Source: an uncultured Christensenellaceae bacterium
GTDB taxonomy: Bacteria > Bacillota > Clostridia > Christensenellales > UBA3700
Direction of reading: 5' to 3'
NCBI GenBank assembly: GCA_944381355.1
Contig: CALWKV010000041.1
Coordinates: 1 to 32,998, forward strand
DNA length: 32,998 nucleotides
Below are positions 18,383 through 24,681 of the stretch, one piece after another. Below the pieces are notes generated by a model that was not told the DNA's origin, ran no database searches, and saw only the letters and a program-made list of their open reading frames with translations. Made by a program: the position numbers and the translations under genes. Within the stretch, counting starts at the first letter, position 1. The number at the start of each line of letters is the position of its first letter.

Positions 18383-19299
18383 AAAAAATACTGATCATAG
18401 CGGGCGCGACGGCTTCGGGCAAGTCAGATCTTGCCGTAAAACTCGCAAAAAAATACGACGGCGAGATCATATCCTGCGACAGCATGCAGATTTACAGGCA
18501 TCTTGACGTGGGTACTGCAAAAATATCCGCGCAAGCCGCAGAAGGCATAAAACACCATATGATCGACGTTGTCGAGCCGTCCGAAGAATACAGCGTATGG
18601 GAGTATTCCAATGCGGCAAAAGCTGCGATAGAGGACGTTTCGTCGCGAGGAAAAGTGCCGATCGTCGCAGGCGGTACCGGACTTTATATCGAGTCGATAA
18701 TTTATCCGCTCAACTTTGCCGTAAACAAGGACGAAGAAGTCAGAGCGCGCCTGCAAAAAGAATTGGAGGCTCTCGGCGCGGAGGCGCTTCACGCAAGACT
18801 CGCAAAAGCCGATCCAGAGGATGCGGCAAAGATACATCCCAACAATACGAAAAGATTGATACGCGCACTCGAAATACTCGAGATCAGCGGCGGTGCGAAG
18901 CCCAAAGAAGAACTCCGCGAGCCGCAGTACGATGTATGCCTGATCGTCGTCGACGTACCCCGCGACGAACTGTATCGCAGGATAAACGAAAGAGTGGAAC
19001 AAATGTTCGCTTCAGGTCTCGAGACTGAAATCCGTGATATTCTCGCCAAGGGTCTCGCGGACAGAAACTCTCAAAGCATGCAGGCTATCGGCTATAAGGA
19101 GTTTTTCGATATGTTCGACGGCAAATGCGGTATCGAAGAAGTCAAAGAAAATATCAGGCAAAACACGCGCAGATATGCAAAGCGCCAGCTTAGCTGGCTG
19201 CGACGGTACAAATTCGCGCATTGGGTCGCTTGCAACGACACGGATACGATATCTAATTTAGTCAACGAATTTTTAAAGGATAGAAAGGATAACAGATAA
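18379..19299 (+). CDS. miaA: tRNA dimethylallyltransferase MiaA
   Basis: MiaA transfers a dimethylallyl group from DMAPP to N6 of A37 in tRNAs that read UNN codons, the step before MiaB. The P-loop GATASGKS is at residues 9-16 and the DSMQIYR substrate motif near 34-40. GGTGLY is near residue 100, and the C-terminal RRYAKRQLSW(L)R motif is present. Length 306 aa is normal. The ATG at 18379 overlaps the mutL stop and has AAGAGGA four bases upstream; an earlier in-frame start would extend backwards into mutL. The stop overlaps the next start (TAATG), so the two are coupled. In many Bacillota hfq follows miaA; here it does not. Confidence 0.97.
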   Translation: MKKILIIAGATASGKSDLAVKLAKKYDGEIISCDSMQIYRHLDVGTAKISAQAAEGIKHHMIDVVEPSEEYSVWEYSNAAKAAIEDVSSRGKVPIVAGGTGLYIESIIYPLNFAVNKDEEVRARLQKELEALGAEALHARLAKADPEDAAKIHPNNTKRLIRALEILEISGGAKPKEELREPQYDVCLIVVDVPRDELYRRINERVEQMFASGLETEIRDILAKGLADRNSQSMQAIGYKEFFDMFDGKCGIEEVKENIRQNTRRYAKRQLSWLRRYKFAHWVACNDTDTISNLVNEFLKDRKDNR

Positions 19300-20537
19300 T
19301 GCAGTTCAACGAAAATACGGTATCTTTGATACAAAAGGCAGAAGAGCGCTGCAAAAACGCTTTTGCGCAGCTCGAAAGAATTGCGCTCGAAAATCAGAAT
19401 AAAGTCCTCGACGCGTTCAGAGAAAACAACGTAGGACAGCGACATTTCGCGCAGACCAACGGCTACGGATACGACGACATCGGCAGAGACACTCTGTGCA
19501 AGGTATTTGCGCAGGTTTTCCGCGCCGAAGACGCGATCGTAACGCCTCTTATGGTTTCAGGCACGCACGCGCTGACGGTTGCGCTTTACGGGTTGCTCAG
19601 ACCGGGAGACGAACTTCTAGCGGTCAGCGGCGCGCCTTACGATACGCTCAAAGAAGTGATACTCGGCGACGGTATCGGATCTCTGAAGGATTTCGGCGTA
19701 GCATACAGGCAGGTAGATCTTAAGGACGGAGCATTCGATTATGACGCTATAAAGGCGTCGATTAACGACAAGACAAAACTCGTTTTCGTAGGCAGATCGC
19801 GCGGCTACGAATGGAGAGACGCGCTCGACGTGCGCGAGATCGGCAAAATGGCACATTTCGTCAAGGATCTCAAACAAGACGTACTCGTCATGTGCGACAA
19901 TTGCTACGGCGAATTTGTCGACACGATCGAGCCGACCGACGTCGGCGTCGATATCGCCGTCGGGTCGCTTATCAAGAATATAGGCGGCGGTATCGCACCG
20001 AGCGGCGGCTACGTCTGCGGCACGAAAGAGTGCGTAAAACAGGTCGCGTACCGTCTCACTTCGCCGTCTATCGGCACAGAAGTCGGCTCTTACGCTTACG
20101 GTTACAGAGAATTTTATCAGGGACTTTTCCTCGCTCCTCATGTTACTATGCAGGCGCTTAAAGGCAGCGTCCTTTTCGGTGAAGTCTTTGCGAGCATCGG
20201 CTACAAGACCATGCCGCTCCCTAAAAGCGAATGCAAGGATATTATACGTTCGATAATGTTCGACACAGAAGATGAATTGATTTCTTTCTGCAGAGCCGTA
20301 CAGAAGGCTTCTCCCGTTGACAGCAACGTCACTCCGTTCCCGTGGGATATGCCGGGATACGAGCATCAGGTCATAATGGCTGCAGGGACGTTCGTTGCGG
20401 GCGCGTCGATCGAGCTTTCTGCCGATTCTCCGATTAAAGCGCCGTATATCGCCTATCTGCAAGGCGGTCTGACCTACGAACACGCTAAGATCGCGGCAAT
20501 GTATTGTCTTGAAAGCGTCTTGAACGGCAAAAAATAA
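19299..20537 (+). CDS. YnbB-like PLP protein (methionine gamma-lyase / aluminium resistance family)
   Basis: A PLP-dependent enzyme of the Cys/Met-metabolism fold, family Met_gamma_lyase (often annotated as aluminium resistance protein). The biological role is not settled. The PLP lysine is K226 in SLIKNIGGG. A glycine-rich G-T-H-A-L-T segment near 87-92 and CDNCYGEF near 195-202 fit the cofactor pocket. Length 412 aa is normal. The position after miaA matches Bacillus subtilis, where ynbB lies downstream of miaA-hfq. It is the last gene of the operon, with AAAGGA nine bases before the start and a terminator about 45 bp after the stop. Confidence 0.9.
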   Translation: MQFNENTVSLIQKAEERCKNAFAQLERIALENQNKVLDAFRENNVGQRHFAQTNGYGYDDIGRDTLCKVFAQVFRAEDAIVTPLMVSGTHALTVALYGLLRPGDELLAVSGAPYDTLKEVILGDGIGSLKDFGVAYRQVDLKDGAFDYDAIKASINDKTKLVFVGRSRGYEWRDALDVREIGKMAHFVKDLKQDVLVMCDNCYGEFVDTIEPTDVGVDIAVGSLIKNIGGGIAPSGGYVCGTKECVKQVAYRLTSPSIGTEVGSYAYGYREFYQGLFLAPHVTMQALKGSVLFGEVFASIGYKTMPLPKSECKDIIRSIMFDTEDELISFCRAVQKASPVDSNVTPFPWDMPGYEHQVIMAAGTFVAGASIELSADSPIKAPYIAYLQGGLTYEHAKIAAMYCLESVLNGKK

Positions 20538-20581
20538 TTTTCACGCGCACTTGACAACGCACTCGATTTACTTTGACGAAG

Positions 20582-20609
20582 ATATCCCGCCTCCGAAGCG
20601 GGATTTTTA
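20582..20609 (+). terminator. Rho-independent terminator of the miaB-mutSL-miaA operon
   Basis: ATCCCGC at 20584-20590 pairs with GCGGGAT at 20598-20604 around a 7-base loop (CTCCGAA) and runs straight into a T-tract at 20604-20608. It closes the operon 45 bp after the ynbB-like stop. Confidence 0.9.
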
Positions 20610-20702
20610 TATATCCGCCGTTTTATAAGGGCTTTACTTATATCGACGCCCTGCGTGATACGTCCATTCTGCCGCCTGTTGCAGTATTTTTTTATTTAAA
20701 TG

Positions 20703-20716
20703 CGAACGTATATTCG
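20703..20716. promoter_or_regulatory. LexA-box-like palindrome 1
   Basis: CGAACGTATATTCG; read on the minus strand it is CGAATATACGTTCG, one mismatch from the Bacillus-type box CGAAC-N4-GTTCG. It sits in non-coding DNA without an obvious promoter, so binding by LexA is inferred. Confidence 0.45.
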
Positions 20717-20837
20717 CCGTGATAAACGCGATCCAAAGCCTGTATCCGTTGCATTTTTTAACTGTTGTAAGCAATATTTTATGCGCGCCGCAGCGACTTA
20801 TTAAGTTATTTATCTCATTCGCGGTTTTATGTTTGTG

Positions 20838-20851
20838 CGAACGTATATTCG
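20838..20851. promoter_or_regulatory. LexA-box-like palindrome 2, identical to the first
   Basis: The same 14-mer CGAACGTATATTCG, 135 bp from the first copy, sharing two more upstream bases (TG). Exact conservation between two copies in otherwise diverged AT-rich DNA suggests either recent duplication or selection. Confidence 0.45.
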
Positions 20852-20892
20852 TATGTCGGATAGATTCGCTCAAAAGTTTTATTCGTCGTTTG

Positions 20893-20925
20893 TGAACAAA
20901 TATTCTACGAAAAACCTACACGGGC
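20893..20925 (+). repeat. 33-bp dispersed repeat, copy 1 (most diverged)
   Basis: Begins with the palindrome-like TGAACAAATATTCT and ends with ACCTACACGGGC (20914-20925), identical to the ends of copies 2 and 3. The middle is diverged. A loose GCG-containing tail follows in every copy. Confidence 0.65.
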
Positions 20926-20996
20926 AACTAGCGCAAAGACTCTTTTTAATGCGATTTATCAGAAATAATATATTTGTCGTACGTATATTTAAAATG

Positions 20997-21029
20997 CAAA
21001 CGTATTTTCGCACTCAAACCTACACGGGC
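20997..21029 (+). repeat. 33-bp dispersed repeat, copy 2
   Basis: Starts with CAAACGTATTTTCG, which on the minus strand reads CGAAAATACGTTTG, one mismatch from CGAAC-RNRY-GTTYG. It ends with ACTCAAACCTACACGGGC. It is identical to copy 3 at 30 of 33 positions and starts 104 bp after copy 1. Confidence 0.75.
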
Positions 21030-21091
21030 AAAGCGTGACAATTCGACACAGGACATAAAAAAGGAAGTCTGTCGGACGTCACTCGTAAACA

Positions 21092-21124
21092 CGAACGTAT
21101 TTTCATACTCAAACCTACACGGGC
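21092..21124 (+). repeat. 33-bp dispersed repeat, copy 3
   Basis: Starts with CGAACGTATTTTCA and ends with ACTCAAACCTACACGGGC; 95 bp after copy 2. A shortened relative of the tail (GAAAAACCTGCGCGG) appears near 21160. The period of about 100 bp with unrelated spacers of 62-71 bp does not fit a CRISPR array. Confidence 0.75.
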
Positions 21125-21325
21125 GGGTGGCGAAAAAACAACCTTTTGCGGTTTTCAGCGAAAAACCTGCGCGGAAAAGACAAAAGATATCTTTTTCTTG
21201 TATAAATTGTAAAGGAGCGCGTTTACGTATATTTATCGTTTGCCGTTTCAATAAAACCTTTTATATATCAATAGAGTCCGACGCGCACAGAGTCGCAAAC
21301 TTTTTGCGCGGTAAAGCAGTAAAGT

Positions 21326-21349
21326 AAAAAGCCGCCCGAAAAGGGCGAC
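21326..21349 (-). terminator. Rho-independent terminator of lexA
   Basis: On the minus strand a 7-bp G+C-rich stem, GTCGCCC and GGGCGGC around TTTTC, runs into five T residues. It begins about 23 bases after the lexA stop. Confidence 0.85.
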
Positions 21350-21371
21350 ATAGTTCGTTGAGAGAAAAGCG

Positions 21372-22001
21372 TCACAAAATGCGGTTGCGCATCAGTCCTT
21401 TAGCTACGCCGAGTATCGCGAAGTCGTGAGAACTGTCGACAACGATGTCCTGCATTTCGCTGTTTTCGGGGTGAAGGATGACTTTGCCGTCTTTTTTGTA
21501 AAAACGCTTGAGCGTAACTTCGTTGTTGTCGATCAGCGCGACGATTATTTCGCCTTCGCGTGCCGTGCTTTGGCGTCTGATAAGAACACAGTCGCCGTTG
21601 AGTATGCCAACGTCGCGCATACTTTCGCCTTTGACGGTCAGACAGAACATCTCATCGTCGGGATTAAAGAAGTCGATAGGGACGTGCACGCTTTCATCGT
21701 GATTGACTCCTGCAAAAAGCGGCTGACCTGCGGCGATGTTGCCGAGCAGGGGAACGGTGGCGAAACGCGGCGTTTCTTCATCGTCGTTGACGAGTTCTAT
21801 CGTTCGGTTTTTGGACAACGAACGCCTGATCAGTCCTTGTTCTTCAAGCTTATCGAGATAATATTGTACCGAAGCCGTCGATTTGAAGCCGACTTCTTTG
21901 CATATTTCGCGCACGCTTGGCGGATAGCTGTTTTTTTTGATAAAAGATTTGATAAACGCCAAAGTTTTGTCGAGTTTTTCCTGTGTTTTAGCGTTTGCCA
22001 T
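21372..22001 (-). CDS. lexA: SOS-response repressor LexA
   Basis: LexA represses DNA-damage genes and cleaves itself when activated by RecA filaments. The N-terminal winged helix contains YPPSVREICKEVGFKS (about 26-41). The self-cleavage bond is A91-G92 in NIAAGQP, and the catalytic dyad is S127 (KGESM) and K165 (VTLKRF), so an active autoprotease is expected. Length is 209 aa. The ATG at 22001 is preferred: GAGGTG at 22006-22011 lies four bases upstream, whereas the in-frame GTG at 22013 overlaps that site. Its promoter contains a LexA box, so it should repress itself. It is transcribed separately from the recombinase gene upstream, which ends 85 bp away. Confidence 0.96.
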   Translation of the reverse strand: MANAKTQEKLDKTLAFIKSFIKKNSYPPSVREICKEVGFKSTASVQYYLDKLEEQGLIRRSLSKNRTIELVNDDEETPRFATVPLLGNIAAGQPLFAGVNHDESVHVPIDFFNPDDEMFCLTVKGESMRDVGILNGDCVLIRRQSTAREGEIIVALIDNNEVTLKRFYKKDGKVILHPENSEMQDIVVDSSHDFAILGVAKGLMRNRIL

Positions 22002-22028
22002 AATGCACCTCACAGTCTTACTGACTTA

Positions 22029-22057
22029 ATTTTAGCACATATGTTCACATTTTGCAA
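22029..22057 (-). promoter_or_regulatory. lexA promoter with LexA operator in the spacer
   Basis: On the minus strand, TTGCAA (22052-22057) and TAAAAT (22029-22034) are 17 bases apart, with TGC directly before the -10 as an extended element. The spacer holds TGAACATATGTGCT (22034-22047), which matches the Bacillus LexA box CGAACATATGTTCG at 11 of 14 positions when read in its better orientation. Binding here would block RNA polymerase, the classical autoregulatory arrangement. Confidence 0.8.
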
Positions 22058-22085
22058 CACTATTTTAAAATTAATTCGACAATTT

Positions 22086-23153
22086 TCAGCTGTATTTTTT
22101 CTTGTTTTTGTCGCGCAGAGTCACTTTTTGCGCTGCGCTGCGCTTTATGTCGTCGCTGATGGCGGCGTAATGACGTTTTGTCGTATTTATATCGCGATGA
22201 CCGAGAACTTCAGCTACGACGTAAATGTCGCCGGTTTCCTGATAAAGTTCTGTGCCGTAAGTGCTTCTTAGCTTGTGCGGAGTAATATGTTTGAGCGGCG
22301 TGATAAGTTTTGCGTATTTTTTTACCAGTTTTTCCACGCTTCTGACGCCCATGCGTTTTTTCTGCAACGAGAGAAAGAGCGCAGGTTCGTCGTCGAGAGA
22401 AGTGTCCTGAGAGCGTTCGTCGAGATACGCGATAAGCGCATCGGCAACTTCTTGCGAAAAGTACAAAATAGATTGATTGCCGCCTTTTCGCGTAACTTTG
22501 AAGCCGTTGATATTGAAATCGAGATCGGATACATCCAGCCCGACAAGCTCGCTGATACGTATTCCTGTGCCGAGAAAAAGGGTAATTATCGCAAGATCGC
22601 GAGTCTTTGTCTTTTCGTGAAAAGCCTCCTGGCGCGTCGACGGCAGGCTTGCGCCGCTTTCTACCTCGTCAAGAAGTTGAGAAACCTCGTCGGTATCCAG
22701 TCTGACTATAGGTTTGTCATGGATCTTGGGTGTCAGTACTTTGGACGCAGGATCGGCGGGGATTTTGTCTTTATTGTAAAAATATTTAAAAAACGACTTG
22801 ATCGACGCGAGTTTTCGTGCTTTTGTCTTGTCGCTGTTGACGTAATCCTTGCCGTCGAAGCGGTAATAACTGAGATATTCCATAAACTGTTCGATATCGC
22901 TGGTGCAGACTTTGCAAAGCGCATCGAAATCAAACGTCTTGGCTTCGTAAGACGCAAACTGAGACGTCTCTGTGAACAGATAATAGAAGAATATACGCAG
23001 GTCGTATGCGTACGCAAGACGAGTCAATACCGAAGTGCGCGTCTCGATGCCGACAAAAAACTCGTTGCAGAGCGGAGGCAGATCGCGACGAATTTCGCGG
23101 AGTTTGCGCGTGTTGTCTATGTTTCTTTGATCGAAATATGATTTTTCCGCCAT
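22086..23153 (-). CDS. Tyrosine recombinase, XerS-like
   Basis: A site-specific recombinase of the lambda-integrase family, probably resolving chromosome dimers. All catalytic residues are present: R199 (GTGIRISE), K223 (TRKGG), H293 and R296 (HKLR), H319 (LGHR) and nucleophile Y329 (TTKRHY). An N-terminal SAM-like core-binding domain spans about 35-145. At 355 residues it is longer than XerC or XerD (about 300). The long N-terminus and the S-V-E-K-L-V-K-K-Y segment recall the single Xer protein XerS of streptococci; this placement is from memory and not from alignment. The ATG at 23153 has GAGG nine bases upstream; GTG starts at 23201 and 23207 have none. No phage or integrative genes accompany it, arguing for a housekeeping role. 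Confidence 0.88.
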   Translation of the reverse strand: MAEKSYFDQRNIDNTRKLREIRRDLPPLCNEFFVGIETRTSVLTRLAYAYDLRIFFYYLFTETSQFASYEAKTFDFDALCKVCTSDIEQFMEYLSYYRFDGKDYVNSDKTKARKLASIKSFFKYFYNKDKIPADPASKVLTPKIHDKPIVRLDTDEVSQLLDEVESGASLPSTRQEAFHEKTKTRDLAIITLFLGTGIRISELVGLDVSDLDFNINGFKVTRKGGNQSILYFSQEVADALIAYLDERSQDTSLDDEPALFLSLQKKRMGVRSVEKLVKKYAKLITPLKHITPHKLRSTYGTELYQETGDIYVVAEVLGHRDINTTKRHYAAISDDIKRSAAQKVTLRDKNKKKYS

Positions 23154-23224
23154 TTTAAAAGCCTCACAGAATTTGTGTCGCGGTATATTAATCAGATCCA
23201 CCGACACTTATTATCTTAATAAAA

Positions 23225-23253
23225 ATCATAGCACAAATTGAGCGCAAATTCAA
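23225..23253 (-). promoter_or_regulatory. Promoter of the XerS-like recombinase gene
   Basis: On the minus strand TTGAAT (23248-23253) and TATGAT (23225-23230) are 17 bases apart, with TGC directly before the -10. The transcript would start near 23218 and have a leader of about 65 nt. Confidence 0.65.
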
Positions 23254-24627
23254 CAACATTATGGATTATGCGAACAAATAGCCGATAAATTGTCTCGGAA
23301 ATCAAGCAATTTTACGACAAAAGGCAAAAAATAAGCCGCTTCTTTAAAAATCAATAATAATGATATTATTATAAAAAAATTAAAGATAGTAGCGTTGAGA
23401 GTTTTCCTCAGATCAGATAAAAAGGAAATAAACTCTACAGCGCAATTCACAACAATCAGATCGCGGGCGATACGCGGGCGATAATTGTATGACTTTGTAA
23501 ATGATAACATCAATAAAGAAATTAAAGAAAAAGAAGATCATTTTTCAGTCGTAGAAAACACTGCGTTGAGGAAAATAAAATGTTTTTTGACAAATGTAAA
23601 ACAAAACTCAGACGACCGTATTGTCAATAAAATTTTTCAAAATCGATCGAGTAAATCTTACGTCGCGACGACAAAGTTTATCGACAATAAATCAGATTAT
23701 TTTTAAAAAATATCTGAAAACACCACTTCTTTGCGCTTTTTGGCGCTTATCTTTTCGCAAAAGTTGTGTTTTGCGAATAGTTTAAATAGAGGTCATTACT
23801 CTGTTTTTCTTATCTTAAGAGCCGAACAAGCGGCAAACGCTGCACAAAAAATACATAAAAATGTGACTCTCACAAGCGCCATTCACACTTATGCCCGTCG
23901 CCGTTCGTTTGCACGTATACGTCGCGCCGATTATATATCGATGCAAACCGCTCTGCTTCAATAATGATTATCAAACCCTATAAGCTGTCGGCTTTTCAGG
24001 CGCTTCGTTTCTTCCCTTTTTATCGGCGTCGCTTTGGATGCGATTGAGTTAGAATGACTGTTTATATACTAAAATTCGCTTTTAAATCGCTATTTAAGCG
24101 TAAATATGCCCTTTTCAGTTTGATTTTTAATATTCAGTATAGACTTGCGCGGTTTATCCTGATGTAAAAATTGTATACCGAACCAGAATATAACGAACAA
24201 GGTTTAAAGCGGCAAAATTCCGTAGCTACCGTGTTAAATTCCTTGATAAATATTGATAAAAATCAATGAATACATTCATTTATTATAAAACGGAAGTAGT
24301 GAACCGCCCTGATTCGAGCTGTTTTCGCATTTTGAGGCGACGATCGATATGTCATTTTCACATATCGGCTAAAACTTGTAATAAAATCATCGTCCCGATG
24401 CAATGTGCGACAGTTGATTTTCTACCCCTATTTATTTGTAATACAAGCTTTGCAAAATAATTTTTGCTATATATCATGCCTGATACGCTTGTCTTTTTAA
24501 TCTCTCTTACAATATTCTTATCAATTAAATTATAGCGATATTATGGCTAAATATTTATATTTTTAGCAATAAAATAGAATAATCTTGTGGTTATTATTTT
24601 ATTTTTTTAATTAAAACAGACTTTTGT
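23254..24627. other. AT-rich gene-free stretch of about 1.4 kb
   Basis: No reliable gene is seen. Short frames (73 codons at 23485, 84 codons reverse at 23513, 77 codons at 23731, 64 codons at 24266) have no ribosome binding site and no recognisable composition. The DNA is clearly richer in A+T than its neighbours and lacks their codon rhythm. It contains several inverted repeats: ATAATAAT/ATTATTAT (23354-23372), TCGCAAAA/TTTTGCGA near 23755-23776, AATGAAT/ATTCATT (24265-24280), CGATATGT/ACATATCG (24345-24367) and GCTAAATAT/ATTTTTAGC (24546-24567). It may be decayed genes, a replication or recombination region, or an undetected RNA gene. Confidence 0.65.
24345..24367. promoter_or_regulatory. 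Inverted repeat resembling a PadR operator
   Basis: CGATATGT and ACATATCG form a perfect 8-bp inverted repeat around seven bases. The inner part reads ATGT-N7-ACAT; known PadR operators are ATGT-N8-ACAT, so the spacing is one base short. It lies about 320 bp upstream of the PadR-like gene, further away than expected for direct control. Weak evidence. Confidence 0.25.
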
Positions 24628-24656
24628 TTGACTTGTCTGCTCTGTTATAGTATTAT
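24628..24656 (+). promoter_or_regulatory. Promoter of the PadR-like membrane protein gene
   Basis: TTGACT at 24628-24633 and TATTAT at 24651-24656 are 17 bases apart. The predicted start near 24663 coincides with the AAGGAG ribosome binding site, giving a very short leader of about 19 nt. Confidence 0.7.
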
Positions 24657-24681
24657 AAATTTAAGGAGAAAGCGAGAATTT

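Larger units (their letters stand above)
20610..21325. other. Gene-free stretch with repeats and LexA-box-like palindromes
   Basis: No convincing gene lies between the operon terminator and the lexA terminator. Several short frames of 65-117 codons exist on both strands, but they lack ribosome binding sites, overlap one another, and their apparent internal similarity comes from the DNA repeats. The stretch holds two identical 16-bp copies of TGCGAACGTATATTCG (20701-20716 and 20836-20851), three copies of a 33-bp repeat, a partial fourth tail near 21160, and weaker related palindromes at 20978-20991 and about 21226. A structured RNA cannot be excluded. Confidence 0.7.

Noticed and set aside
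20893..21124. CRISPR array (33-bp repeats with spacers)
   Set aside because: Only three copies, one strongly diverged; the spacers are 62-71 bp and unequal, and there are no cas genes in the window.
20610..21325. Integron attC array next to a tyrosine recombinase
   Set aside because: The repeats lack the RYYYAAC/GTTRRRY core pairs and cassette ORFs, and the recombinase lacks an integron-integrase-like context.
20946..21327. Overlapping frames of 101 (minus) and 117 (plus) codons between the ynbB-like gene and lexA
   Set aside because: They overlap each other, lack ribosome binding sites, and their repeated words come from the DNA repeats in different frames.
22002..22013. GTG start of lexA at 22013
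   Set aside because: It overlaps the GAGGTG ribosome binding site that is properly spaced for the ATG at 22001.
23354..23372. dif site upstream of the XerS-like gene
   Set aside because: The palindrome has 8-bp arms and a 3-bp centre, not 11-bp arms around 6 bp, and shows only weak similarity to known dif sequences.
23485..23706. 73-codon frame in the AT-rich gap
   Set aside because: No Shine-Dalgarno sequence, lysine/asparagine-rich composition expected from AT-rich DNA, and no recognisable domain.
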